Assembly: GCA_017893485.1 (NCBI GenBank)
Contig: CM030358.1
Location: 147,758,926-147,822,925, forward strand
DNA length: 64,000 bases
Reading direction: 5' to 3'
DNA from: Hemerocallis citrina
Lineage: Eukaryota; Streptophyta; Magnoliopsida; Asparagales; Asphodelaceae
This document shows, one piece after another, positions 33,701 to 44,704 of this stretch; positions within the stretch are counted from its first letter, which is position 1, and the number at the start of each line of letters is the position of its first letter. The notes beneath the pieces were generated by a model, which worked only from the letters and a program-made list of their open reading frames with translations, had not been told where the DNA came from and ran no database searches. A program made the translations under genes and the position numbers.

Positions 33701-34506
33701 TAAGAATAATTTATTACTTGTACACACTTGATACCCTACTTGATGCTTGTTACTTGATACTTGTTACTTGACACTTATAGGTGATACTTGTTACTTGATG
33801 TTTGATACAATTACATGTTCACTTGTCACTTGTTCCACTACTAGTACTTGTTACCCAATGTTGTTACTCGAGTTGTCTTACTAGCTAGACTCTTGAACTC
33901 CACTACTTGTTGTATCCCTATCATATCATATTATACGTTCTTAATTCTAAATCTTGTTTCATAATTCTTGCACTTGTTTTCATACCTTTGCTTGTACTAC
34001 TTGCGGCCCTAACTTTCACTAAAGGCATTTGTCTTGTTTTCTCTTTTTTTTCCTTTTATATTTATATATACAGACTTTAGAGACGAGTTGCCTGCTGGAA
34101 TTGGTGAGCAAACGTTCTAGGTTTCGCTTGGGGAAAAGCTTGTTTTAATTACTTTGTATTTGAGTTTATTTATAATTTGTTGCTACTTGAAACTCGTAAC
34201 GGGCTTGTAGTCCCAAAGTTTTCTTTCTTTTGGTCCAAATCTTGAAATTATTGGGATATTTGTATTTGTTTCAAATGCTTTTCTGTTGATTAACAAATTA
34301 TTCATGCATGCGTGGTTGAGTATATTCTTGTTATATTCTTGTTATGATGTTGAGTCGACCCTATAGCTTATGAATGATGAAAATCATTCGCTGAGCTTCG
34401 TCACGCACTCGTATTATTCCTTTGGGAAGTGGGGCGTGACAGTCAAATTACGTCGATTCTAAAAAAAATTTAATTAGAACGTGCATTGCACATGCAGATT
34501 ACTAGT
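30712..34506 (+). mobile_element. Helitron-like element A, split by a solo LTR
   Basis: The left part 30712-30911 and right part 34442-34506 join into a unit homologous to 34597-35198. The right part ends in GTGCATTGCACATGC, a short hairpin, then ATTACTAG followed by T, the 3' signature of plant Helitrons (hairpin, CTRR, host T). The 5' TC end could not be fixed, so this could be an internal fragment. Confidence 0.45.
30912..34441 (-). mobile_element. Second solo LTR of the same 3.4-kb family, inverted (3530 bp)
   Basis: On the minus strand it begins TGTCACGCCCCACTTCCC and ends GGGGTTACA, matching both ends of the solo LTR at 11845-25971. Internal blocks also match (for example 33655-33690 against 23278-23310 inverted). 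Flanks GTCAG (30907-30911) and GTCAA (34442-34446) are a target duplication with one change. A GC-rich section at 31500-31980 has open frames on both strands, but these lack domains and correspond to 25250-25500 in the other copy. Confidence 0.8.
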
Positions 34507-35198
34507 ATTATAATAGGAGAGTTAGGGTTGTCATTTGTAGACAACTTGTAATTTGTAGACATTCCTTCAACCATCTAATCTCAACCATTTATTTTTAAGT
34601 GAGACTTATATTAACCATTCATTTACTCAACTATTGTTAGTTACCATAATACCCTCAAAGTTTAAATTTATTTACAACATAATTATTTACAAAAGTGACA
34701 CTCATATAAAATAAAAGTTTGTACCACTAGGGGTAATTTGTAAAGAATATGTGATAAGTAAAGGGAGATCTCAGGTTCAAAGCCAGATTATATTAACCAT
34801 TCATTTGTAGACAACCTATAACTTGTAGACATTCATTCAACCATCTAATATCAACAATTCATTTTTAACTGGGAGTATATTACAATTTATTTACTCAACT
34901 GTTGTTAGTTACCATAATACCCTCAAAGTTCAAATTTATTTACGACATAATTACTTACAAAAGTGTCACTCATATAAAATAAAAGTTGGTACCCCTAGGG
35001 ATAATATGTAAATAGTATGTAATGAGTAAAGGGAGGTCTCAGATTCGAACTCAGATTACGTTTGTGCCACTATGGGTAATTTATAAAGAGTGTGTAATGA
35101 GTAAAGGGAAGTCTCAGCTTTGATGCTAGATTACGTCTTATTATTTACTATATTAAAAAAAATTAATTAGAATGTATATCGCACGTGCAGATTACTAG
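34507..35198 (+). mobile_element. Helitron-like element B, with an internal duplication
   Basis: It contains repeats of the block ACCATAATACCCTCAAAG and GAGTAAAGGGA(G/A)(G/A)TCTCAG (at about 34760, 35025 and 35100). It ends ATCGCACGTGCAGATTACTAG then T at 35195-35199. It starts directly at the end of element A with TATTATAATAGGAGAG, like a Helitron 5' end without the TC. Confidence 0.4.
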
Positions 35199-35455
35199 TA
35201 TGATTTAATACAAAGGCTAACTCCAATTATTGGCTTATTGTTGACAACAAATTATTTTTTCTTCATTGGTAAAAAGGAGATGAAGTTGCTAAATAAAATC
35301 CAGGTCAGCGGATGCATAGGACTTTCTCCAACTTGATGAGCCACAAGCCAACACTCTTGAGTAGTACAATTCTAAATAACATCTGATTGTAACGAGTCGG
35401 TGCATGTTTCCGCTGTTGCTTATACTATTCATTTTTGTACTAATGCAGACGAGTG
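35199..35455. other. Spacer between the Helitron-like repeat and LINE poly(A)
   Basis: No gene or repeat terminus recognised. Confidence 0.3.
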
Positions 35456-35473
35456 TTTTTTTTTTTTTTTTTT

Positions 35474-37648
35474 GATGTAAAAGGTGGAATAAGTTCACCA
35501 TATTTTATTAATAAAAAATTAATAAAACAACCCGGTGTACCGAGAGAGTTACAAAAGAACAGAGCAGGAAATAAAAAACAGTGCAGGAAATAAAACATAA
35601 CCCCCAACAAAACCCTGGAGGATGGGTCTAATCCTCCATACATCAAAAACAACCAAAAGTACAGTGGGTCGAAACAAACAAGCAGAGGCCGCAGCTTAGC
35701 TGATGAGTATGGATGGCGCCGCCCGTCAGTCCAGTGTCGGCCCAAACTCTACCTCCTCATCATCAAAGTCCTCCACCTGGAAGACTCTAGCAATCCTCCC
35801 TCTCGCTCCTGTAGCGGCAGCTGTAGCCCAAAAGAAAATAAGATGCATGATATGAGTAAGGTTACCAGAAATAGTACTACATGAAGCACGAAAATAAAAA
35901 TTGTTTCTGTCTAGCTATAACACCCATGTAGTTGCCGCAATGACAATGTACCACGTGATGGAACTGAGATGATTCCCAGGACTACGGATTGGTGTGCGTA
36001 TCGATCGTTAAAGATAAACAGATTAAAAATGTGATCTAACCCTATATAGCGGAATCTAGGGTTCACAAATTATACCTGCGGTGAGAAGAAGACGACAGCG
36101 ACCCCAAGATCTTCTGCACGTATTCCTTCCTCGGGTTGGACGTCGTGTGGGCGACGATCTCCCAACCTTTCTTCTCCTTGGCTGACCTCTCTTTCTCTCC
36201 TTACGTGAATCACGAGTTTTGAGAAAAAATCTTATATTTCAGATTATCAATGACGGCCAGAGAATAGAGGATATATATAAGGCTACGGCAGGGACCATGA
36301 GGAGAAATTAGGGTTAGGTCTCCTAACGAATCTGGGTATCCCGTGTTCAGCCCGAACACACAACCCAGGCCCATTAACAATAGCTCGGTCCACTAAGGAG
36401 CTATTGTTGCACTACCTTCCTAATCCCAAATTATATTTATGGGCTCCTTTTATTATATGCTCGTTCAACTCCCCATGTTAAGATATCGAATGTCCGTCGA
36501 TCAAATTAAGTTACTGACAACTATATTGATCAACATCTTTTATCCTTAAGTAGTACCACTCAACTTTATTTGTCATGTCGGATGTAATCCACCTGCAGGG
36601 TTTACATGACAATCCTTATGAGCTCCTTAAGGGGACATCATCAACCCGACGTATCGGGATATGGATTCCTTTTACAATCAACAGCCCATCATACATACAA
36701 TGCTATTATCCAATTCATAGAGGTTATTGATCCATAATGAATCTCACTCTTTTATGAGTCAAAGTAATGCACACTGCATATACATGTCTGTTATTATATC
36801 TGGATTAAGAGCATAAGCATCCATAATAACAGAGGTGTTTGTTCTCTTTTATAGTCAGTACAAAGAGAACAACCTCAAGTGGTCCTGTTCAATACACACA
36901 AAGTGTACTAGTGTAAACCTATAGTCAAGATAGACTAATACCAGATTACACTGCAACCTTTCCAATGGATTATCCAAGTCCGTCTAGGTTGTGAACTATT
37001 TATATATTCCATAGGGAACTGATAATATGATCTTTTGTGTGTCACCTCACACCATATTATCAACCTTATAGAATATCAGATACTTGCATTAATATTATAA
37101 TAAACACAATATGCAAACATATGCCCATATGATTCTCATTCAAAAAAAATAAGGAAATAAAGTTAATACAAAAGTGATGCTTTCAGTATATAACCCTAAC
37201 ACCACGCATCCTTCATTTCGTGGCGACTCGTTGCGAATTTGGAGCCAATCCATAAATTCTCATAGTCATTGGGGTAGTCACTTGTACCTAGGGCTCTTAA
37301 AACCTCTACCATAGTCGCCTTACTCCTTGGGCAGTGAATAAAAAGGTGATTCAGAGTCTCCGTGTGTGTGTTACAGAACCCACAGTCAGTCGCAATCTGG
37401 GGTTGTCTTTTGGCCAGATTTTCTCTCGTGAAGATTGCATTATTGAGCACCAGCCAGAGGAAGACTCTGACTTTCAGTGGTATTTTCGCCTTCCATAAGA
37501 CCTGCGCCCAGCTGGGCCTGCATCCCCGGAAGTGAATTCGACGATACAGGGATCTGACTGTGAAAGGTCCCTTGGTCTCTAATTCCCATCGCATCTGGTC
37601 TGGTCCTTGGGCGAACATCGCCCCGGACCGTGCGATATGTGTTTGCAA
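35474..37648 (-). pseudogene. LINE-2 ORF2 C-terminus, zinc-binding region and 3' UTR
   Basis: GPFTVRSLYRRIHFRG, VLWKAKIPLKVRVFLWLVLNNAIFT and CGFCNTHTETLNHLFIHCPRS are the zf-RVT domain of plant LINEs. Past the solo LTR the same frame continues with TTWVL, one stop, LDRNNFYFR and an acidic end near 35730. The remaining 260 bp to the poly(A) tail are untranslated. Confidence 0.75.
35956..37201 (-). mobile_element. Solo LTR inserted in the LINE (1246 bp)
   Basis: Bounded by TG...CA ends (plus strand TGATGGAAC ... CCCTAACA) and a perfect 5-bp duplication CCACG (35951-35955 and 37202-37206). On the minus strand it has a TATA-like stretch near 36270, followed by a transcribed-looking leader. No internal genes, so recombination has removed them. 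Copia is suspected from the LTR size and TGTTAGGG start, but not proved. Confidence 0.8.
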
Positions 37649-38964
37649 ATCGAGCAGTTATTGCAGTAATCCTGGGGTAAGAGCTCCTCGGAATGACGGC
37701 CTCCAATTTTCCCTCTTCCAGGTCTCTGCCACAGAAATATTGGGTCGATTCGTTCTTGCAAACAGCTCTGGAAAAGTTTCCTTCAAAGTATGAGCACCAC
37801 ACCACTTATCCCACAAAAATCTGATGGACTGTCCATTACCGATAATCGACGTAACTGCTGAGTTGAACAGTCCGCTTGCTTTGGTAATTCCTTTCTAGAA
37901 TCGGGAGACCTTAGCCCCCACTCGAAAGCCTAGACTTCTCGTACCTTTTCTCCGAATGTATGGTTGAATGAAATCCTGCCACCCTTCCCCACTGTGGTGA
38001 AAGACCTTCCACCACCATTTCCCCAAAAGGGCAAGGTTCTTATCTCTAAGGTCGATGATGCCTAGACCTCCATGCCTCTTCTTCATGCAAGCAATACTCC
38101 ATTTGATCAAGTGGTAATCTCCTCTGTTCGAATCTGCCCCTTTCTAAAGAAACTTTTTTGGATTCGGTCAATTCTCTGGATAACCCACTTTGAAAGCTCA
38201 AAAAAAGACATGTAGTAAATGGGCAGATTAGACAACACTGAGTTAATGAGTATCACTCTGCCTCCTAGCGGCAGCGATTTTCCTTTCCACCCTGACAGTC
38301 TGTCCTCCACCCTATCTATTATCGGCAGCCAGTCCGACTTAGAGAGTCTCCCTGGTCTGAGTGGGAGCCCTAAATATTTGATTGAGAACTCATTCATCAT
38401 ACAATTTAGTATAGTGGCATGTTCCTGAGCCTCTTCATCATAGATGGTAATGGGGATCAGTGCACTCTTATGGAAATTTATCCTCAATCCTGACCAGGCT
38501 TCAAAACAGTATAGGGCCTCTTTAAAGCAGACTGTTTCTGATCTGGTCCCAGACCCAAACAGTAGGTTGTCATCAGCATATTGGAGGATCGTGCACCCAT
38601 GGTTGGAGGAGCTGCTTGCCACGGGCATAATCCAACCTTTTCTCTGACAATTTTCTAGCATTCCCATCAACACATCTGCTACAATAGTGAATAGAAGTGG
38701 GGATAACAGATCCCCTTGTCGGAGTCCCTTCTTGCAAGGAAACGACGGACCTGGCCGCCCATTCATCGAAATTGTCATTTTACTAGTCTGCAGACATTGT
38801 TTGATCCATCTTACCCATTTATCCCCAAAACCTCTCCCTCTGAGAGCTTCCAGTAGACAGTTCCAGTCGACTAAGTCATAAGCTTTCTCAAAATCTAGTT
38901 TTAGAAGGAAGTTATTAGAGTTCCTCGCATGGCAGTGGTGGATAACTTGTTCCGCAGTGGCCAC
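37649..38964 (-). pseudogene. LINE-2 reverse transcriptase
   Basis: An open stretch of 285 codons carries LKLDFEKAYDLVDW, KKGLRQGDLLSPLLFTIVADVL and YADD at 38569-38580, the intact catalytic box, then SGLRINFHKSALIP and LGGRVILINSVLSNLPIYY. The frame breaks near 38107, resumes with GGLGIIDLRDKNLALLGKWWWKV (38050-37980), and breaks again at about 37895. In L1-type elements this enzyme primes from nicked target DNA. Confidence 0.85.
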
Positions 38965-39582
38965 ACAATCCAGGATACATCTGCCCTTGATGAAACCCGT
39001 CTAGGTTTTACTGATTATATTATCCATTATACTTCCCAGGCGGATGGCCAGAACCTTTGTGATGATCTTTGCCGAGCAATTAATGAGACTAATCCGTCTG
39101 AAATCCCCCACGTGCTTAGACTCCTCCCGTTTGGGTATCAGGACAACTTCCGCAAAATTGAACATGCCCAACCTAAGGTTGTTATGGAAAAATTCCTCCA
39201 TCAGTGCCATGATGTCATCTTTAATTTCTTTCCAGAACACTTGGAAGAACATCATTGGAAAGCCGTCTAGCCCAGGTGACTTGTCTGCTCCCATTTGGTC
39301 GATGGCCTTTTTCACTTCCATTTCTGAGAAAGGTTCCTCCAAATTGGAGAGAGTTTGCACAGAATCATTCTGGTAAGCCTGCCAATAATCTTCCCTCAAA
39401 TGGATTCTGAAATCATTCTTCCTTCCAAACATGCCCTTGTAATAATTTTGAAAAGTTGTGGAGATCACATTTTCATATTGTGATGTTCCCGTTTCCGTCT
39501 GTATTGAAAGGATGAGATCGGATCTACGTCTCGCGCTAGCCACTCTGTGGAAGTAGACCGTATTCGCGTCTCCCTCCTTTAA
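38965..39582 (-). pseudogene. LINE-2 linker and RT N-terminal blocks
   Basis: ADKSPGLDGFPMMFFQVFW, NFAEVVLIPKRE and HVGDFRRISLINCSAKIITKVLAIRL are the first RT blocks, as in the LINE at 4554. A stop near 39000 (ISKT) splits it from the palm domain. Confidence 0.8.
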
Positions 39583-40630
39583 CTACGAAATCCTTGACCT
39601 TTGCTGCCATTTGATCTCTTCCAACTTATAAAGATTAGCGACATTTCCCCGAAGCTCTAATAGTCTGTTTCTTTCTTCTTGTGACAAGACTTTCGTCTCT
39701 TCCACCCTCTCTAGCTCATCGATTCCTTCCAAAAAGGAATCTTTTGTATGCCAGATGGTGGAGAATCTAGACCGATTCCATCTGCGCAGCTGCTTTCTCA
39801 GTCTGCGGATTTTTTCACACCACCGAGATGCAGTGTCTCTGCCAACAGTTGGGAGCGCCCAGTTTTCCATCACCATGTGATGGAACCACTGAATTTCCAG
39901 CCAGGCCTTTTCAAATCTGAATTTCCGTGGCCTCTGTGCTCTACGAACCCCCGCATCGAGCAGGATCGGAGTATGGTCTGACGTGGGTCTCGGAATCGAC
40001 CTAGCAGTAGCTAGTGGGAATTCAGCTTCCCATTCCATAGATACAAGTATCCTATCCAACTTGGCCATCACCGAGGCCACGGAAAAGTCTGTCATTAATA
40101 GAAATATCGATCAGCTCTAGCTCCGTAATCACCCTATTAAACTCCTCTCTGTGTCTGTCACTGGATCCTCTTCCCTTGTGCTCGAAAGCAAATCTGGTGA
40201 TGTTGAAATCCCCTCCAACAATCCAAGCTCCAGACCACCGAAGTCGGATATCGACCAGCTCTTGCCAAAAGGCATCTCGATCTGTAGCCACATTCGGTCC
40301 GTAAACGACAGTCACCATCTGCATCCAATCATCGGACCGTCGTTTCAGTCGGGCAGCCAGGGAGAACATCCCACTGAATACCTCAGTGCAGGATAGAATC
40401 TCCGAGTTGAACCCAATAGCAATCCATCCTGAGGCTCCTGCTGATGGGCGTAATACTCATTCCTTGATTCTATGTCCTCCTATTCTATTGAGTTTGAGCC
40501 CGTGTTGAAGTTTGGTTTCCTATAGCCCTACCACTACCACATCTGTCTTGGACTTGCTAATAACGTCCCTAACCATACCTCTCTTCCCCTATCCCCTAAC
40601 CCCCTGACATTCCAGAATAGTGTTAATGAT
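39583..40630 (-). pseudogene. LINE-2 endonuclease
   Basis: FWNVRGLGDRG (about 40600), VVYGPN, WIVGGDFNITRFAFE (about 40190), LDRILVS (about 40050) and SDHTPILLD (about 39990, catalytic Asp-His) are the successive motifs of the L1 endonuclease. Frameshifts near 40370 and 40060 and a stop near 40530 disrupt it. Confidence 0.8.
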
Positions 40631-41293
40631 GCATGACCATGATCTCTTTCACCGGCCGCTTTTTTATTCTCTCACGATGATCTCTTCCTCTTTCTCTAAT
40701 TTGTTTATGCAACCAATTCTTAGTATTCATGTTTGTATTTATATTTCATCATAGTTTTCAAATAGGGACCTACTCTACTTTTACCACTAAAACATCTACA
40801 GTTAAATAGATCAACCTTTTTATGTTAATTCCTATAATTTTCTTGTTATTTCTCTACTTTCACATTAATGAAGCAAAGTTACTATACCGCACATTTCTTC
40901 AAAAAAAAGAATTAAAAAAATTTATTAATCTTCATTGGTCAGGGTAACTCCATCTCCAAATCTTGCTCTTCCACCCAATTTGTTATTTTTTAATTAAAAA
41001 TTATTACCAAACTACCATTATTATTCAGTTATATTACCATTCAATATATAGGTAAATTTCCCTCAAAAAAAAAATATATATAGGTAATTATAATTTGTAT
41101 TATATATATTTAATGTCTGCAAAATTTTGGTTTGAAAAAATTATTCGGTCGGTAAAGCTTTTGTTGTGATCTTATGAACCAAATATTTAATATGTTGTGA
41201 TATTTTTTAAGAGATATATAATTAGCATGCATATTACATTTTGCAATAGATATAAATAGATATAAAGTATTAAAAAAATAATTTTTTTTATTA
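40631..41293. other. AT-rich spacer
   Basis: A/T-rich with short poly(A) runs. No ORF, tRNA or terminal repeat recognised. Confidence 0.4.
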
Positions 41294-42225
41294 GAGCATC
41301 CACAGTCGTTTGCTATACTTACCAATTTGCCATTTTTTGAGAAACAAATCGCTGCAGTCATTTGCTATTTCGCCATATTTTGGCAAAATCGCTACAGTCG
41401 CTTCTCATTTCTGAGAAACGGAATTGCGATTCTCAAATTATAAGAGACGGGACAACATTTCTCATCCCAAATTTTTTATTTTTTATTTTAATAACGTCGG
41501 ACGATATAACATGTATCGTCCCAATTATTTTATTTTTTTTAATAGCGTCAGACGATACAACATGTATCGTCCCAATTATTTTATTTTTTTTAATAGTGTC
41601 GGACGATACAACATGTATCGTCCCAATTTTTTTTTTTTAATAGGGTGGGACGATACAACATGTATCGTCCCTTTTTTTAAAAAATTTTTGATAGGGTTTT
41701 TTTTACTAGATATAGGCCGAAAAAAAAATCTGGGACGGGACAACATGTCCCGACCTTGATTTGAGGAGTAATTAGTGAGTAGGTTTAGTTGGTTTTAATT
41801 AGGTTTAGTTGGGTTTTAATTAGGTTTAGGTATTATTATATTATTTATTTTATTTAATTAACTTATTTTAATAGTTAATTAGTAACTATTTTTTTATTTT
41901 TAAATTTTAACGAAAGAGACGATACAACATGTATCATCTCTCCCATTTTTTTTAAAAAAAATTGCGAGACGGTAAATGTTCTACCGTCCCACGCAATTTT
42001 TTTTTAAAAATTTGAGAGAGACGAGACATGTTGTCTCGTCTCTTTCTTTTTTTATTTTACACGTAACCGGACGATACAACATGTATCGTCCGACTATAAA
42101 AATGAGAATCGTCCGACTATAAAAATGAAAAAAATATAGCAAACAACCACTGCAGAACATTTCGCTAAATGCTAATACTGTAGCTGCCATTTTTTAAAAT
42201 TTGAGAATTACCATTGTGGATGCTC
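41294..42225. mobile_element. Harbinger-type MITE 1 with palindrome series (932 bp)
   Basis: Inverted ends GAGCATCCAC ... GTGGATGCTC, extended inside by the related blocks AGTCGTTTGCTA and TAGCAAACAACCAC. Flanked by TTA on both sides (41291-41293, 42226-42228), the 3-bp duplication of PIF/Harbinger elements. It contains at least nine short palindromes and no transposase. A second copy lies at 44705. Confidence 0.75.
41499..42094 (+). repeat. Series of palindromes with ACAACATGT core
   Basis: Palindromes centred on AACATGT occur at 41499-41521, 41551-41571, 41601-41623, 41647-41671, 41732-41754, 41915-41941, 42013-42044 and 42068-42094, plus a variant near 41964. The first four recur every 46-52 bp. 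Arms differ between copies (GGACGATAC, GGGACGGGAC, GAGACGAGAC) but change on both sides together, so pairing is kept. Confidence 0.8.
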
Positions 42226-42349
42226 TTAATGGCCTCATTAAAACCATACACGGAGTAGACTCCGAGTTGGGAAAAGAGTACCAACATAGGAAATACAAGA
42301 ACAAAGAACAAGAACAAGAACACTATAACATTGATGTCATATAATGACC

Positions 42350-43080
42350 AACATCAACAATAACACAAACACACAATATTCAAAAAGAAGTACAAAAAAT
42401 AAACTTCAACAATCGTCAATGCTTTAAGCTTCAGCTGTACCATGTCACTCCCATATGTGATCACTCGGTGAGTCTTGGAGCTCAAGAAGGGCCTTCTTGT
42501 CTTTAATTTGTCTGTGACGAGCAAGAAATTAGTTAAATGTTGTGGATTCATCAACTGCCATCTCAACCCTGGGGGTAGGTGCGTGAATGAAAATTTTAAT
42601 TGGAGCTGTCAGATCACGCTTGTCTTCGACAATCATGCTATGTATTAAGATGCATGTGGTCATTGCGTCATGCAACACATGTTTATCCCATAAACATGAT
42701 GGGCCTTGATAATTGCCCATTTGGCTTGAAGAACCCTAAAAGCATGCTCAACATCTTTCTTACATGATTCTTACTTTGTGGCAAAAAAATTCTTCTTTTG
42801 ATCACGAGCGTCATGAATCGTTTGAACAAGTGTAGACCATTTTGGAGATATTCAATCGACTAAATAATAGCCGCATCATATGACTTGCCGCTAATTTGAT
42901 AATAAGTTGAAAGGGATTTACCGTCACAAGATCTGCAAACAAAGGTGATGGTTTAAGCACAATGATGTCGTTGTTGGAACCTGGTAAACCAAAATGCGCA
43001 TGTCATATCCAATGACCATAATCAGCTCCTCTTCCAAATAAACTCTTTTTCAAATGTTAACTTTTTTAATTTATAGCCGA
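42350..43080 (-). pseudogene. PIF/Harbinger transposase remnant
   Basis: On the minus strand, in broken frames, one reads GSNNDIIVLKPSPLFADL (about 42975), YYLVDWISPKWSTLVQTI (about 42860), KKDVEHAFRVLQAKWAIIK (about 42740), then LWDKHVLHDAMTTCILIHSMIVEDKRD (42690-42610). This is the C-terminal half of a DDE Harbinger nuclease (HARBI1-like), including the conserved D-[V/E]-E-x-A-F-G-V-L-Q type block. Stops and frameshifts are many. It lies between the two Harbinger-type MITEs and could be the relic of an autonomous relative, though its own ends are not seen. Confidence 0.75.
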
Positions 43081-43360
43081 TTTATACTTGAACTTTCATG
43101 ACTGTTAGAATGAAAAAAGTCATGATAGTATTTATAGTCGTTGCAATTAACAAAAAAAAAAAGGAAATTAACATTGCTCATGTTTATGACTGTTCATGGG
43201 AGAGAAAAAGGGTATTTTGGACTTAAATTAAAATGATTATTTGATAATTAAAATTAAAGGCATTTTTTATTAATAAAATATTTTTTTTGGGACTCAAATT
43301 TGGACAAGGGTGGGAGTTCTTTCCTATTTGAGATCATTGCCCAAAGGTATATACTATGAA
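43081..43360. other. AT-rich spacer
   Basis: No gene or repeat terminus recognised. Confidence 0.3.
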
Positions 43361-43580
43361 CTAGTGTTATCCTATTGCATAGCCTAAAATAGTTTTGAGA
43401 AATTGGGAAAGTGGAAGGAGAATATATTGTGTTTGGGGGTTGGGATTTTTATTTTATTTTGGTTTTTAATCAAATCGTGTGTAGTGACCATATTAGTTAA
43501 ATAGGAGTTCCTACTTTTCTTTTCCTTTCTCCACTTTAAAATAGAGAAAGAAGAAAGTGGGTACTCCTATTAGTATAAGA
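43361..43580 (-). mobile_element. Small non-autonomous Helitron (220 bp)
   Basis: On the minus strand it starts TCTTATACTAATAGG after A and ends in CTAG (43361-43364) before T, preceded by a small GC hairpin, so it sits between A and T as Helitrons do. Its body (CTCTATTTTAAAGTGGAG inverted repeat, then an AAATCAAATCG stretch) is shared with the elements at 43826-44480 and 45369-46489. Confidence 0.6.
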
Positions 43581-43638
43581 TATAGATATAATATGTTTTT
43601 TTGTAGTTTTTGCCATCACTATTCACTTTTTGGACATA

Positions 43639-43823
43639 CTAGTAATTTACACGTGCGATGCACGTTTTAATAATTTCAAAAAATAAAAATAAAGATTTAC
43701 GTAGGGAGGATTTGAACCAGAAACCTCCTTTATATTAGTTATGTACGTGCATTGCACATGTTGGTAGAATGACAAAATGACAAATGACACTAAGGCCTTC
43801 TCCCATTATAATATTATATTAGA
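43639..43823 (-). mobile_element. Mini-Helitron (about 185 bp)
   Basis: Minus strand 5' TCTAATATAATATTATAATGG and 3' ACGTGCATCGCACGTG hairpin followed by AAATTACTAG (43639-43642), then T. The 3' end resembles those at 34505 and 35198. Confidence 0.55.
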
Positions 43824-43825
43824 GA

Positions 43826-44480
43826 CTAGTTTTACCCTGTGCAAATTGCACAACCTAAATTAGTTTTTAGGGACTTATAAAATTATATATAATTGCCAAA
43901 AAAAATTGAGAGAATTAAGAAAGAACTTATGAATCTCATCCCTACCGTAATTACTGAAATCTTCATTATCATCCTAATATAAGTAGAGGATGTAGAGAAT
44001 CACTGTCAAACCATAATGTTGTCCAATTGAATATTATTAAAGCTAAAAAATGCAGGCAATGGAAAGATGTCGCAAATTCAACTAATTTATGTTAATAGAT
44101 ATATTATAACATCATTAACATTCAGTTAATAGATTATACATTATAAACCATGCATTATAGTACAGGTTAGGGTAAAGATGATATACTAAGAAAATAATAT
44201 AAAAATAATATTATGAATTGTGTTTGCTTAAAAATGTAATTCTAAGTTAGGAGATGAAGGATATGTTTGGTAAGAAACGTGAAATTTTGTGAGATTGAAA
44301 ATGTGGGAAGGGAAGATACTGTGTTTGAGGAATTTGTGTTTTTATTTTGTTTTGGTTTTTAAATAAAATTGTGCATAATGCACGTGTTAGTTAAATATGA
44401 ATCTCTACTTTTTCTCTCTTTTTTCTATTTCAAAATAGAGAAAGGAAAGAGGGGTAGATTCTCTCTTCTATTAGTACAAA
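43826..44480 (-). mobile_element. Non-autonomous Helitron (about 655 bp)
   Basis: The 3' end CTAG (43826-43829) is preceded on the minus strand by the palindrome TGTGCAATTTGCACA and followed by T. The 5' end near 44480 matches TCTTATACTAATAG with changes. Its last 150 bp before the 5' end match the Helitron at 43361. Confidence 0.5.
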
Positions 44481-44704
44481 TAAATTTGAAACACCCATTG
44501 TCTCATTTGAGCTCTATCATCTAAAAAACAATTAAAACTCACTACTCATTCTCAATTCTTCTTAATATTTATAATATCAATCAAACCAAATAAATCTGCT
44601 TCAATGTAATACACAGCCCAAAGATACCATCTTTCCACTTGAAAATTAAGGATTTAATTCAGAAATTTATTGGCCTAACTGAGCTAATAAATTTGAATGC
44701 CTAA
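44481..44704. other. Spacer
   Basis: No gene or repeat terminus recognised. Confidence 0.3.

Larger units (their letters stand above)
35456..40630 (-). mobile_element. Second L1-type LINE, minus strand, with poly(A) tail
   Basis: Endonuclease, reverse transcriptase and C-terminal domains in order on the minus strand, ending in a run of 18 T's on the plus strand (35456-35473), which is the poly(A) tail. The element begins inside the endonuclease (FWNVRGLG at about 40600), so it lacks ORF1 and is 5'-truncated. The ORF2 frame stays aligned across the solo LTR at 35956-37201. No target duplication was found by eye. It is better preserved than the LINE at 3072-8326. Confidence 0.8.

Noticed and set aside
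11845..34441. One giant TIR transposon bounded by the two TGTCACGCCCC ends
   Set aside because: The left copy interrupts the virus with its own duplication at 25972, and the right copy has its own flanks at 30907 and 34442, so they are two separate solo LTRs.
41362..41759. ORFs with repeated YNMYRPNYFIFF peptides
   Set aside because: They are translations of the palindromic tandem units in the MITE; both strands and other frames are equally repetitive.
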